Assembly (NCBI GenBank): GCA_963797015.1
Contig: CAWCNV010000006.1
Coordinates: 310,001 to 374,000 of the forward strand
DNA length: 64,000 nucleotides
Direction: 5' to 3'
From: JBBPZA01 sp963797015
Lineage (GTDB): Bacteria > Actinomycetota > Thermoleophilia > Solirubrobacterales > Solirubrobacteraceae
Shown: in pieces, positions 8,088 through 15,956 of the stretch
How positions within the stretch are numbered: the stretch's first letter is position 1
Layout: each line of letters opens with the position of its first letter
Program-made: the position numbers and the translations under genes
The notes under the pieces: model-generated
Database searches by the model: none
The model's input: only the letters and a program-made list of their open reading frames with translations
What the model was told of the DNA's origin: nothing

Positions 8088-8144
8088 AGGCCCTCCTTCA
8101 TCGCAGTCCAAAGCGGTGCGAGGAAATCCCGGCCGGTCGCGTTG

Positions 8145-8582
8145 CTACTCGGGGAGCGTCTCGCCGGAGCCGCCCAACTCTTCGGGGAAGTCCTTGAGCT
8201 TGGGGAGGCCATCTTTCATGGGCAGCACTGTCGACTCGTAGTTGACGTGCACCCCGGGTTCAAACGTGAATTCAGGGATCGTCGCCGCGTAGACGTCGAC
8301 CAAACCCCACTGCGGGTGCCGCGTCAGCAGATGGCCCCCGCAGGCCTTGCACCACTGCCGGTAGCTCCGCTCGTTCTGGTTGTACTCGCCGATCTGGTCT
8401 TCTCCCTGGGTCACCTTGACCGCCTCGGGCTTCCAGAGCGTGAATGCGTTGACCGGGCCGGCGGACCAGCTCCTGCACGCGGCGCAGTGGCAGTAGCCGG
8501 CGCCCTCCGGATCCCCCGTGACTTCAATCGTGACGGCGCCGCAGTAGCACTGCCCTTTGAACGTCTTTTCATCCCGGCTCAT
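8145..8582 (-). CDS. GFA-family (glutathione-dependent formaldehyde-activating-like) protein
   Basis: 145 residues with zinc ligand pairs CYCGAV and CHCAACR in the first half and CKACGG further on, the pattern of the Gfa/CENP-V beta-fold. Members are zinc proteins; only a few catalyse S-hydroxymethylglutathione formation, and actinobacteria usually lack glutathione, so the reaction is uncertain. ATG 8582 is preferred over 8624 because GGGAG lies about 7 nt upstream. The 100 bp upstream hold three tandem imperfect palindromes (8638-8690), cut off by the IS1182-type element at 8690. Confidence 0.82.
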   Translation of the reverse strand: MSRDEKTFKGQCYCGAVTIEVTGDPEGAGYCHCAACRSWSAGPVNAFTLWKPEAVKVTQGEDQIGEYNQNERSYRQWCKACGGHLLTRHPQWGLVDVYAATIPEFTFEPGVHVNYESTVLPMKDGLPKLKDFPEELGGSGETLPE

Positions 8583-8637
8583 GAGGTCTCCCTTCGCTCG
8601 AGGTCTCGTCGTGACATAGCCCAAGCAGTATCCCGCT

Positions 8638-8690
8638 CAAAGCGCCGCTTTCCATGCAAAGGGCCGCTTTTCAAAGCAGCGCTCGCTTTT
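8638..8690. promoter_or_regulatory. Three tandem imperfect palindromes upstream of the GFA gene
   Basis: CAAAGCGCCGCTTTC (8638-8652), CAAAGGGCCGCTTTTC (8657-8672) and CAAAGCAGCGCTCGCTTTT (8672-8690) share a CAAAG...CTTT frame at about 19-bp spacing. Their position 56-108 bp upstream of the start suits operator sites for a dimeric regulator. The last copy abuts the IS end. Confidence 0.4.
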
Positions 8691-10235
8691 CGCGGTGGCT
8701 GTTGCGTAAAGCCGTGTGCTGTGAGCGAGCTGCGACGTGAATCGCGTGTCTTGGGGCGGCGATCAAGCGGAGCGGCCGCCGTTAGGCGGTCGCGGTCGCG
8801 GTGTGGAGCTTGAGGAGGTTGTGGGTGGCGGTGATGAGGCGCCATTCGGAGCGGCAGGCGGCTCTGCCGCGGCGTAAGAAGCGGTCGATCCGGCGGTTGA
8901 ACTTGGTGTTGGCGAACACCGGCTCGATCATGCCTTGCCGTTTGCTGTAGAGGTCGCGGCCGGCGTCGGTTTCGAGCACGCTGCGCATGAACGCGTAGCG
9001 GCCGCCGTCCCAGCCCGGCCGGGCGCCTTTGCGTTTGCCGGCGTCGGGCGGGATCAGCACCTTGGTGCCGCGGCCGGCGATCTGATCCATCTGGTCGTGG
9101 TGCCAGTAGCCGGCGTCGGCGAGCACCACCTCCGGCCTCTCGCGGACACCGGCAACTTGCAGCTCGCGCTCGGCGGCAGTGACCATTGGTTCGAGGTGGC
9201 CGAAGTCGGGCGAGTCGACGTCGACCTCCGCCGCGACGATGATCTGGCGCTCGTTGCAGACCGCCTGGGCGTTGTAGCCCTGGACCCAGCCGCGCGGCGT
9301 CTTGACGTTCCTGGAGTCCGGATCGGTGACGTTGACCTTCCCCTGCGGTGTCGCCGGCGGCGTGTGCGGGTTCGGCGGCCGCCCGAAGCGGCGGCCGTCC
9401 TTCATCACCCCGCGCGCGCGGTAGGCCTCGTAGTCGGCGTTGGCTTGGCATTCGACGGCGTGGTCCTCCTCGAGCCGCCGCTTCGACTCGCGCAGCCGTT
9501 CAGGCCGTGAGCGCGGGATCGGCCGTGCCTCGGCGGCGCGCTGCTCGTCGAGCCGGCGCTTCGCCTCGCGCAGCCAGCCGCGCCGGCCCTGCGCGGTCGC
9601 GAGCTCGGGCGGTAACTCGTCGCCGCGCCGCTCGCCAAAGCGCTCGTCCTCCGCGGCGTCGACAGCCGCCGCGTCCTCGAGAATCTCGGCCGCGATCTGC
9701 TCGTAATCGCGCGTCGCGTGATGCGACGCATTCGCATGCACCTTGGTGCCGTCGACCGCAACGACGCCGACCTCGGCCAGACCGGCCTCGGCGCAGAGCG
9801 CGAGCACCTCGCCAAACAGCCCGGCGAGCGCCGTCTCGTGACGCTGACGGAAGCGCGCGATCGTCGTGTGATCAGGCGTCTGGTTCACGCAGATCACCCG
9901 CGTCGCGACGTCCTCCACGCAGCGCCGCTCGATCCGCCGCGACGACCGCTCCCCGATCGCATAGGCATAGAGCAACAGCGCCACCATCATCGCCGGATCA
10001 TGCGCCGCCCGACCATGACCATCCGCCCGATAGGCGGCATAGAACGCCGACAAGTCGAACTCGCCCACAGCGTCGATCACAAACCACGCGAGATGCCCTT
10101 CCGGCAGCCATTCCCGCAAGCTCGGCGGCAACAACAACTCCTGCTCACGATCACAACCAATGAAGTTCTGCGCCATGCACCAGATCGTCCTCACCAGCCC
10201 GGACACCAACGCCGTTTACGCAACAGCCACCGCGA
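8690..10235 (-). mobile_element. IS1182-type insertion sequence, complete
   Basis: A 1546-bp element bounded by perfect 21-bp inverted repeats: 8690-8710, containing GGTGGCTGTTGCGTAAA, and its exact complement at 10215-10235. It carries one DDE transposase. Both flanks show TTT at the junction, which could be a short duplication or chance. It separates the GFA gene from whatever originally lay upstream of its operator. Confidence 0.9.
8782..10176 (-). CDS. IS1182-family transposase (DDE)
   Basis: 464 residues from ATG 10176. The N-terminal DUF772-like domain (LREWLPEGHLAWFVIDAV, then HDPAMMVALLLYAYAIGERS) is followed by DDE-type catalytic motifs AVDGTKVHANAS, VVLADAGYWH and the Glu in GMIEPVFANTKFNR. 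A charged insert sits between the first two, as usual for IS1182. Full length with no interruption, so possibly active. The longer frame to 10209 adds 11 residues that reach to within a few bases of the inverted repeat; the shorter start MAQNFIGCDREQE matches family N-termini. Confidence 0.93.
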   Translation of the reverse strand: MAQNFIGCDREQELLLPPSLREWLPEGHLAWFVIDAVGEFDLSAFYAAYRADGHGRAAHDPAMMVALLLYAYAIGERSSRRIERRCVEDVATRVICVNQTPDHTTIARFRQRHETALAGLFGEVLALCAEAGLAEVGVVAVDGTKVHANASHHATRDYEQIAAEILEDAAAVDAAEDERFGERRGDELPPELATAQGRRGWLREAKRRLDEQRAAEARPIPRSRPERLRESKRRLEEDHAVECQANADYEAYRARGVMKDGRRFGRPPNPHTPPATPQGKVNVTDPDSRNVKTPRGWVQGYNAQAVCNERQIIVAAEVDVDSPDFGHLEPMVTAAERELQVAGVRERPEVVLADAGYWHHDQMDQIAGRGTKVLIPPDAGKRKGARPGWDGGRYAFMRSVLETDAGRDLYSKRQGMIEPVFANTKFNRRIDRFLRRGRAACRSEWRLITATHNLLKLHTATATA

Positions 10236-10563
10236 TTTGCGATAGCGAGGGTTGCGACCGTCGGACTGCCGAGACGCGTCCAACTCGCTAGCGAGCGGCG
10301 CGTCAATCGAGCAGCGGCAGACCGCCGGCTTCCTCCGGGAGCAGCAGTCTCCACCTGCGCTCCTGCGTGTCGTCCACAGCGAGCGTCGTCGGCATCTCCG
10401 CCGAGACGCCTCCTTTCATGGGATTGGAACCCTCTCGCCCTGTGGCGTCCCGGGCACGTGAAAGCAGCCATACTCGGGTGATGTTCGACCCCGGCCGGCC
10501 AACCGTGGTGCCGCGCCGCTTGTACGGGGCGTTCAACGCGGGTGACTAACGAGGCGAGCGTGG
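10236..10563. other. Intergenic region right of the IS1182-type element
   Basis: About 330 bp with short frames on both strands and no recognisable product. It may be the remains of the locus the element inserted into. Confidence 0.4.
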
Positions 10564-10761
10564 ATGAAACGGCGCGACGCGACGGCCCAGGCGTTGGCGG
10601 AGCTCGCCGAGCGAGCTACAAGCGAGGAGGCCGAGATGACTGACCAGCAGACGGGTCCGCACAGGTGATTGCCCGACGACGTGCGGGCTGCGGCGCACGC
10701 GATGTGGGCGCTCGGCGACTACAGCCGCTCTGACCCGGCTAAGAGTTTGGTGGTTGTCGGC
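10564..10761 (+). pseudogene. Possible N-terminal fragment of a class I SAM methyltransferase
   Basis: One frame reads MKRRDATAQ...MTDQQTGPHR, a TGA at 10666-10668, and then LPDDVRAAAHAMWALGDYSR before ending at 10761. AAHAMWALGDY resembles the opening helix of UbiE-like methyltransferases, which normally continue for another 250 residues. Here the frame ends in the 3' tail of the opposing oxidoreductase. The internal stop and truncation suggest a decayed fragment. Recognition rests on about 15 residues. Confidence 0.3.
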
Positions 10762-11761
10762 TGAGAGAGCGAACGCCCGCCAGCACGGCGTCCATCGTCT
10801 CCATGATCGCGACGGTCTCCTCGAGCGGCATCAGCGGGCTCTCGGGCAGTCCCTCGCGCACGCAGCGTGCGACCTCGTCGGCCTGATGGCGCATGCCGTT
10901 GCCCTCGTGGGGCTCGTCGAAGCGGACCGGCTCGCCCTCGCGCGGGATCAGCGTGAACGTCGTCGGGGCGTAGAAGCGGTGGTCGATCTCGATCCGGCCG
11001 TCCTCGCCGACGATCGCCGCGCGCGTCGGGGTCCGCGCCGCCGCGGTGCACGTCAGGACGGCGTGGGCCCCGCCCGCGTAGCCGAACAACATCGAGGTCT
11101 GGCCGTCGACGCCGGTGAACGCCGGATCGCTCAGCGCGACGATGCGCTCCGGCCGTTCCAGCACCAGCGAGGCGAACGACACGACGTAGACGCCGAGATC
11201 GAGCAGCGCGCCGCCACCGAGCTCGGGCGCGAACAGCCGCGACGCGGCGTCGTGGGGGAACCACTGCCCGTGGTCGGCGATGACGGTCACGATCCTGCCC
11301 AGCGCGCCGTCGGCCAACAGGCGCCGGATCGCGTGGACGTGCGGGAGGAAGCGCGTCCACATCGCCTCCATCAGGAACACGCCGCGGTCGCGGGCGGCCT
11401 GGACGAGCTCCTCGGCCTCGCGCGCGTTCATGGTGAACGGCTTCTCGACCAGCACCGGCTTGCCGGCGCGCAGCGCGAGCAGCGCGTTCGGGTGATGCAG
11501 CGGGTGGGGCGTGGCCACGTAGACCGCGTCGACCTCGGGATCGGAGACGAGCGCGTCGTAGCCGGCATGCCGGTTGGGGACGTCGAACCGATCGGCGAAG
11601 GCGTCGGCCGACGCCTGCGCGCGCGACCCGACGGCCACCACACGGCTCGAGTCGGTGAAGGCCAGGTCGGCCGTGAACTTGCCGGCGACGTGGCCGGTCC
11701 CGATCACTCCCCACCGCAGCGTCCGCCGCTCGGCCCTCGCCTCGCTCACCGCGTGACTCAT
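10739..11761 (-). CDS. Gfo/Idh/MocA-family NAD(P)-dependent oxidoreductase
   Basis: 340 residues. The N-terminal Rossmann fold has WGVIGTGHVAGKF (GxGxxA), the family signature is VEKPFTMN with the catalytic Lys, and the C-terminal sheet domain includes GGGALLDLGVYVVSF and the helix HQADEVARCV. It resembles the dihydrodiol/xylose dehydrogenase branch, which oxidises sugars or cyclic diols, but the substrate is not determined by the sequence. It is divergent from the methyltransferase at 11827. Confidence 0.9.
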   Translation of the reverse strand: MSHAVSEARAERRTLRWGVIGTGHVAGKFTADLAFTDSSRVVAVGSRAQASADAFADRFDVPNRHAGYDALVSDPEVDAVYVATPHPLHHPNALLALRAGKPVLVEKPFTMNAREAEELVQAARDRGVFLMEAMWTRFLPHVHAIRRLLADGALGRIVTVIADHGQWFPHDAASRLFAPELGGGALLDLGVYVVSFASLVLERPERIVALSDPAFTGVDGQTSMLFGYAGGAHAVLTCTAAARTPTRAAIVGEDGRIEIDHRFYAPTTFTLIPREGEPVRFDEPHEGNGMRHQADEVARCVREGLPESPLMPLEETVAIMETMDAVLAGVRSLSRQPPNS

Positions 11762-11826
11762 ACCGCAACGCGGCGCGTGGGGACGGGACGGCCGCGGGTT
11801 AGGATCGGTCGAGTGATGCGGCCACC

Positions 11827-12432
11827 GTGAGACGTCTCGTCGGCCTGCTCAGGCTCCTGCCGCCGCGGGTGGCGTGGTTCTGGTGGCGCGCCCAGCGCCG
11901 TGCCTGGCGCGCGGGCGACCAGTTCAGCATGGAGTCGGCGCTACGTCCTCGCGACCTGGCGCACCTGCTGAAGATCGCCGCCGACAGGCCCAACGTGGCG
12001 GAGAGTGGAACCGGAACCGGATGGAGCGCGATCGCGTTGGCGCTGGCGCACCCTGAGCGCAGGGTCGTGACCTTCGATCCCGTCGATCGCCCGGAACGCG
12101 AGCTGTACCTGCGTCTCGTGGGGCCGAGAGTCAGAAGCCGCATCCAGTTCTGCCGGGGCACCGGTGAGAGCGGCGGGCAGCGCTACGACCGGATGGTGGA
12201 CCTGCTCTTCATCGACTCGTCGCATGAGCGTCAGCGGACGGTCAGAGAATTCACGGCGTGGCGCCCTCGGATAAGTCCCGGAGGCGTCGTGGTCTTCGAC
12301 GATTACGCGTCGCAGCGCTACTCGGAGGTGCGCGAGGCGATCGGGACCGAGTTGAAGTTGCGCGGCGACGTTGTCGGCTCACTTTTCACCTGGCACTCAC
12401 CGCCGGCTTCGGCTCCCGCCTCCGGCCCCTGA
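11827..12432 (+). CDS. Class I SAM-dependent methyltransferase
   Basis: 201 residues from GTG 11827. The SAM-binding motif I is NVAESGTGTGWSAIALALA. An acidic motif follows (VVTFDPVDRPERE), then LLFIDSSHERQRTVREF and GGVVVFDDYAS, the pattern of the Methyltransf_24 / O-methyltransferase-like group. The acceptor is unknown. The first 30 residues (VAWFWWRAQRRAWR) are basic-aromatic and could contact a membrane or a partner. Confidence 0.82.
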   Translation: MRRLVGLLRLLPPRVAWFWWRAQRRAWRAGDQFSMESALRPRDLAHLLKIAADRPNVAESGTGTGWSAIALALAHPERRVVTFDPVDRPERELYLRLVGPRVRSRIQFCRGTGESGGQRYDRMVDLLFIDSSHERQRTVREFTAWRPRISPGGVVVFDDYASQRYSEVREAIGTELKLRGDVVGSLFTWHSPPASAPASGP

Positions 12433-12454
12433 GCTCGCGCGCCCCCGGAGCGGG

Positions 12455-12814
12455 CTAGGACCCGATGTCGTTGGCCGCCTCCTGGAAGTGAGCCACCTGG
12501 CGGCCGACGGCTTCGCCCGTGAAGGCGTGCACCGCGCCCGTCCGGTCGACGACCATCGCGGCGCGCGTCTGGATGCGCTCGAACTCGGCGCTGGCCTCGA
12601 CCTCGTCGAGTGTGGCCCTGTCTCCTCGCAGGAGGACGAAGCCCTGCAGATCGCCGCCGTGCGGCGCGAGGAAGTAGGTCTCGACGCTGTCCACCTTGCC
12701 CTCCTGCTGCAGCCTTCCGTAGTACTCGAGCGATTCGTTGAAGACCTCGAGCGCCTTGCGTTCGCGTCCGCGGGCGACCTCACCCCATCCGATGAACAAC
12801 GCCTCGTCGGCCAT
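12455..12814 (-). CDS. Hypothetical protein, probably a small alpha/beta-barrel-type domain
   Basis: 119 residues from ATG 12814, with GAAGGAGAA about 6 nt upstream; the longer frame to 12847 is not supported. Sequence begins ALFIGWGEVARGRERKALEVF, followed by ESLEYYGRLQQEG, SVETYFLAPHGGDLQGFVLLRG and LDEVEASAEFERI. The strand-helix-strand layout with a central FVLLRGD is reminiscent of dimeric alpha/beta barrel proteins (EthD/YCII-like). I do not recognise a named family. Convergent with the preceding methyltransferase. Confidence 0.7.
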   Translation of the reverse strand: MADEALFIGWGEVARGRERKALEVFNESLEYYGRLQQEGKVDSVETYFLAPHGGDLQGFVLLRGDRATLDEVEASAEFERIQTRAAMVVDRTGAVHAFTGEAVGRQVAHFQEAANDIGS

Positions 12815-12898
12815 GGCTTCTCCTTCTGCGTTGGGTTCGAAGACCACCCTAAGCCGCGCGACGCATCCGGTGCAAGGCGCGGCGGACCTGCATGGAGG

Positions 12899-12904
12899 TA
12901 TCGT
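12899..12904 (+). promoter_or_regulatory. -10-like hexamer TATCGT, leaderless start
   Basis: Eight bases separate this hexamer from the ATG at 12913, which supports that start over ATG 12892. Confidence 0.4.
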
Positions 12905-12912
12905 CCGGCGCC

Positions 12913-13245
12913 ATGGAGCTCGAGCGCATCGAGGAGGGGCGGCGCGTGCGGCTCGCGCTGCGCGGCGAGCTCGACCTCTACGGTGCTCCGGAGCTCGACG
13001 ACGCCCTGGTCCAGGCCGAGCGGGAGAGCTGGCCCTTGCTCGTGATCGACCTCTCCGAGCTCGACTTCATCGACTCGTCAGGTCTGCGTCTGATCGTGCG
13101 CACGCACGCACGTGCCGAGCAGTCCGGGCGGCGCCTGGTCGTGATCAACGGGCCCGAGACGGTGGCGCGCGTCTTCAGCCTCACGTCGCTTGACCGCAGG
13201 CTCGAGATCGTCGACGGCCTCGCCGCGGCCCCGGACGCCTCCTGA
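12913..13245 (+). CDS. Anti-sigma factor antagonist (STAS domain)
   Basis: 110 residues that form a single STAS fold: MELERIEEGRRVRLALRGELDL, then LLVIDLSELDFIDSSGLRLIV with the conserved phospho-accepting serine in DSSGL, and RLVVINGPETVARVFSLT. SpoIIAA/RsbV-like proteins bind an anti-sigma kinase when unphosphorylated and release a sigma factor. No cognate kinase or sigma factor gene is adjacent. ATG 12913 is preferred over 12892 because a TATCGT hexamer ends 8 nt before it. A strong hairpin follows at 13251-13268. Confidence 0.88.
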   Translation: MELERIEEGRRVRLALRGELDLYGAPELDDALVQAERESWPLLVIDLSELDFIDSSGLRLIVRTHARAEQSGRRLVVINGPETVARVFSLTSLDRRLEIVDGLAAAPDAS

Positions 13246-13250
13246 CGCGC

Positions 13251-13268
13251 CCGGCGCTCAGGCGCCGG
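13251..13268 (+). terminator. GC hairpin after the STAS gene
   Basis: CCGGCGC (13251-13257) and GCGCCGG (13262-13268) pair perfectly around a 4-nt loop, 6 nt after the stop codon. No T run follows. Likely a terminator of the GC-hairpin type common in actinobacteria. Confidence 0.55.
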
Positions 13269-13327
13269 CCTCGTCGTACCGGACGGCAGGGAGGGTGAAT
13301 CTCGGCACCTGCGGGTAGGGAGAGTGC

Positions 13328-13480
13328 ATGGCGGAGTCACCCGAACGCGAGCAGCGGCCTTCGCAGGGCGACGGCGAGGACGTCGACGAGGTCGAGCGCG
13401 GCTCCAAGCGCGACAAGGGCTCGATGGACGAGGAGGTCGAGCGCGCGCGAGAGCGCGAGGAGGAGGCGACCGAGGGCTAG
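13328..13480 (+). CDS. Small highly charged acidic protein
   Basis: 50 residues (MAESPEREQRPSQGDGED, then VDEVERGSKRDKG and EEVERAREREEEATEG). A good ribosome binding site (GGGAGAG, about 5 nt before ATG) and the absence of any overlapping gene support it. Nearly every residue is charged or polar, so it is probably disordered or a short helix. Function unknown. Confidence 0.6.
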   Translation: MAESPEREQRPSQGDGEDVDEVERGSKRDKGSMDEEVERAREREEEATEG

Positions 13481-13503
13481 TGTGGGGACGCCGGAGGCGG
13501 GTC

Positions 13504-13509
13504 TACGAT
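13504..13509 (+). promoter_or_regulatory. -10-like hexamer TACGAT before the deacetylase gene
   Basis: Lies 10 nt upstream of the GTG at 13520, with no Shine-Dalgarno between, as expected for a leaderless transcript. Confidence 0.35.
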
Positions 13510-13519
13510 CCGCCGCCGC

Positions 13520-14383
13520 GTGGCCCGGCTCCCGATCGTGGTCGTCCTCGGTGCCGTGCTGACGGGCGCCTTGGGATGTGGCGGCGTCGGGTCGAGGAGC
13601 ACGCCCGCGCCGCGCCCGGTACCGGTTCGCCGTCCCGTTCTCAGACAAGCGGTGGTGGGGCCCCTCGCACCGGTGGTGCGCGCGGCGGCCGTGCAGCGCG
13701 GCCCGCGCGCGCGCCATCGGATAGCTCTCACCTTCGACGCCGACATGACGCCGCAGATGCTCGCCGACCTGTCGGCCGGCCGCGTCCGGAGCTGGTTCGC
13801 CCGCGACGTGATCCGGACGCTGCGCCGCACGCGCACTCCGGCGACGCTGTTCCTCACCGGGATGTGGGCGAAGGCGTATCCGCGCGCGGTGCGGTCGCTT
13901 GCCCGCGACCGCCTGTTCGAGCTCGGCGCCCACACGTGGGACCACCGGGCGTGGACGGGCGCGTGCTACGGCCTGCCGGCGGTCGGCACCAGGCGCGCGA
14001 AGCTCGCCGAGCTGCGGCGCACCGCGCGCATCATCGAGCGCCTCAGCGGAGCCCCGCCGCGGTACTTCCGCTTCCCGGGTCTGTGCCATGCCCGCGAGGA
14101 CGTGAGGCTGGTCGCGCGCGAGGGCGAGCAGGTCGTCGACGGCCTGGCTTCGGGTGACGCGTTCCAGTCCGACCCCGGCGTGATCGAGCGCACCGTGCTC
14201 GACGCGGTCCGGCCAGGCTCGATCGTCGTCATGCACATGATGGGCAGCCCGAACGCGCCCGCCACCGGACAAGCGCTCGCGCGGCTGATCCCCGAGCTAC
14301 GAGCGCGGGGCTATCGCTTCGTGACGCTCACGCGGTTGCTGGCGGGCCGGCCGCGCTCGCGGCTCCCTGCACCGCGGCGGTGA
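13520..14383 (+). CDS. NodB-type polysaccharide deacetylase, predicted lipoprotein
   Basis: 287 residues from GTG. A lipobox (LTGALGC, Cys20) predicts membrane anchoring. NodB motifs: LTFDADM (motif 1; the usual TFDD is TFDAD here), HTWDH (metal-binding His-x3-His), RYFRFPG (motif 3) and a late IVVMHMM motif. Such enzymes remove N- or O-acetyl groups from peptidoglycan, chitin-like or other polysaccharides outside the membrane. The Asp insertion in motif 1 leaves a possible metal ligand. The 3' end overlaps the convergent TetR gene by 56 bp. Confidence 0.87.
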   Translation: MARLPIVVVLGAVLTGALGCGGVGSRSTPAPRPVPVRRPVLRQAVVGPLAPVVRAAAVQRGPRARHRIALTFDADMTPQMLADLSAGRVRSWFARDVIRTLRRTRTPATLFLTGMWAKAYPRAVRSLARDRLFELGAHTWDHRAWTGACYGLPAVGTRRAKLAELRRTARIIERLSGAPPRYFRFPGLCHAREDVRLVAREGEQVVDGLASGDAFQSDPGVIERTVLDAVRPGSIVVMHMMGSPNAPATGQALARLIPELRARGYRFVTLTRLLAGRPRSRLPAPRR

Positions 14384-15008
14384 TCAGCCTGCGGACGTCG
14401 GGTGCGAGCTCGACCAGGTCGGGACTCGGCTCGGTCTCGAGCCGGTCGCGGACGAGCTCGCGCACGCCGTGCACGACGAGCAGGTAGCCGCGCTCCGGGA
14501 GCGGCCCGAGGCTGGGGTCGCGCGCGCGCATGGCCGCGTGGCGCTGGGCTAGCAGCTCGGCGAAAAGCAGGTAGGCCTCGCGGCGGCGCTGCCGGGCCGC
14601 GGGGCCCGCCGCGTCCATCTCCACGACGAACGCACGCGCGGCGACCGGGTCGGCCTGCAGCGTCTCGAGGTAGCCGTAGAGCGTTTTCTCGATGAAGCGC
14701 TCCCAGCCGCTGTCCTCGTCAAGCTCGGCGGTCATGTTCTCCAGCAGCACGGCGACGTACTGCTCGTAGGCGACGAACAGGCACGCCTGCTTGTCGGCGA
14801 AGTGCTCGTAGAACGCCGCGCGCGAGACGCGCGCCCGTCGCGCGACCTCGCCGATCGTCGCGAGCGCGTAGCCGCGCTCGGCGAGCGTGTTGGTGAACGC
14901 GGCGAGCAGGCGCGAGCGCTGCGACGACGCGACCTCGTCGCGCGAAAGGCGGTGCGGCCCGCGGGGAAGGGGGCCGGGCTGATCGAAGATCGTGCTCGAG
15001 GCTTCCAT
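14328..15008 (-). CDS. TetR-family transcriptional regulator
   Basis: 226 residues. The N-terminal helix-turn-helix is clear: AAFTNTLAERGYALATIGE, VARRARVSRAAFYEHFADK and QACLFVAYEQY. The C-terminal ligand domain is all-helical with the WERFIEKTLYGYLETL stretch. It is divergent from the lipase gene (60-bp gap), so the lipase-thiolase pair is its most likely target and a lipid or acyl-CoA its likely inducer; that link is inference. The 3' end overlaps the deacetylase gene. Confidence 0.9.
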   Translation of the reverse strand: MEASSTIFDQPGPLPRGPHRLSRDEVASSQRSRLLAAFTNTLAERGYALATIGEVARRARVSRAAFYEHFADKQACLFVAYEQYVAVLLENMTAELDEDSGWERFIEKTLYGYLETLQADPVAARAFVVEMDAAGPAARQRRREAYLLFAELLAQRHAAMRARDPSLGPLPERGYLLVVHGVRELVRDRLETEPSPDLVELAPDVRRLITAAVQGAASAAGPPATA

Positions 15009-15068
15009 AGTGAAGAAACTGATGGTACGTTACTCGCCGGCGAGGCGTCCACACGAGGGAGGGGTTCG

Positions 15069-15956
15069 ATGGGAGTACGTGCTGGCGGTCAATCGACGAG
15101 TCGCGCTTGGCTCGTGCTCGTTCTCGTGCTCGCAATTCTCGCCGTGCCGGCGGCGGGCGCCTCGGCCAGCCCCGACCCCTCGCCGCCGGGCGCCAACGAC
15201 TGGTCCTGCAAGCCCAGCGCCGCGCACCCGCGGCCGCTCGTCCTCGTCCACGGCCTGAGCGCGACGATGGCCGCCAACTGGGGCTATCTGTCGCCGCGTC
15301 TGAAGGCCGAGGGCTACTGCGTGTTCGCGCTGACCTACGGCCAGGACCCGCGCCTCTTCCTGCTGCCCTATTCACCGGGCGGCGTGATCCCGATGGAGCG
15401 CAGCGCGCCGCAGCTCGCCGCCTTCGTCGACCGCGTCCGCGCGGCCACGGGGGCGAGCAAGGTCGACCTCGTCGGGCACTCGGAGGGCACGGTCATGCCG
15501 CGCTATTACCTCAAGAACCTCGGCGGCGCCGCCAAGGTCGACAAGTTCGTCGCCCTCACCCCGCTGTGGAGGGGCACGAACGTCGGCGGCCTGGACGCCA
15601 TCCGCGACCTGGGCTCGCAGTTCGGCCTGTCCGACCAGCTCGTGAACCTCGTCGCCTCACTGTGCGGCTCGTGCCCGGAGTTCCTGCGCGACTCGCCGTT
15701 CATGACCGCCATCAACCAGGGCGGCGAGGCCGTCCCGGGCATCACCTACACGAGCATCGCCACGCGCTACGACGAGCTCGTGGTGCCCTACACGAGCGGG
15801 ATCATGAACGCGCCCGGAGCGACCAACATCGTGATCCAGAACGTCTGCCCGGCGGACGTCGACGACCACCTGAAGGTGGCGTTCGACCCGGTCGTCCTGC
15901 GCATGGTGCTCAACGCGCTCGACCCGCCCAACGCACGGCCGGTGTCGTGCGCATGA
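15069..15956 (+). CDS. Secreted triacylglycerol lipase-like alpha/beta hydrolase
   Basis: 295 residues with a signal peptide (LVLVLVLAILAVPAAGASA). Oxyanion motif LVLVHGL, nucleophile Ser in VGHSEGTVMP, and a late His in VDDHLKVAFDP complete the fold. The layout matches the class 2 (EstA/LipA-like) bacterial lipases that hydrolyse ester bonds outside the cell. ATG 15069 is chosen for GGGAGGGG about 5 nt upstream. Its stop overlaps the thiolase start (ATGA), so the two are translationally coupled. Confidence 0.85.
   Translation: MGVRAGGQSTSRAWLVLVLVLAILAVPAAGASASPDPSPPGANDWSCKPSAAHPRPLVLVHGLSATMAANWGYLSPRLKAEGYCVFALTYGQDPRLFLLPYSPGGVIPMERSAPQLAAFVDRVRAATGASKVDLVGHSEGTVMPRYYLKNLGGAAKVDKFVALTPLWRGTNVGGLDAIRDLGSQFGLSDQLVNLVASLCGSCPEFLRDSPFMTAINQGGEAVPGITYTSIATRYDELVVPYTSGIMNAPGATNIVIQNVCPADVDDHLKVAFDPVVLRMVLNALDPPNARPVSCA

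Larger units (their letters stand above)
6824..8101 (-). mobile_element. IS110-family insertion sequence, IS1111-like by its inverted repeats
   Basis: A DEDD transposase (6985-8028, minus) lies between imperfect inverted repeats ATGAAGAAGGGCC (6824-6836) and the complement of ATGAAGGAGGGCC (8089-8101), 12 of 13 positions identical. The non-coding ends are 148 bp downstream and about 60 bp upstream of the transposase. Subterminal inverted repeats and a longer 3' non-coding end are the published hallmarks of the IS1111 subgroup, while classical IS110 elements lack inverted repeats. Exact ends may lie a few bases outside, since these elements insert with very short or no target duplications. Confidence 0.65.
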
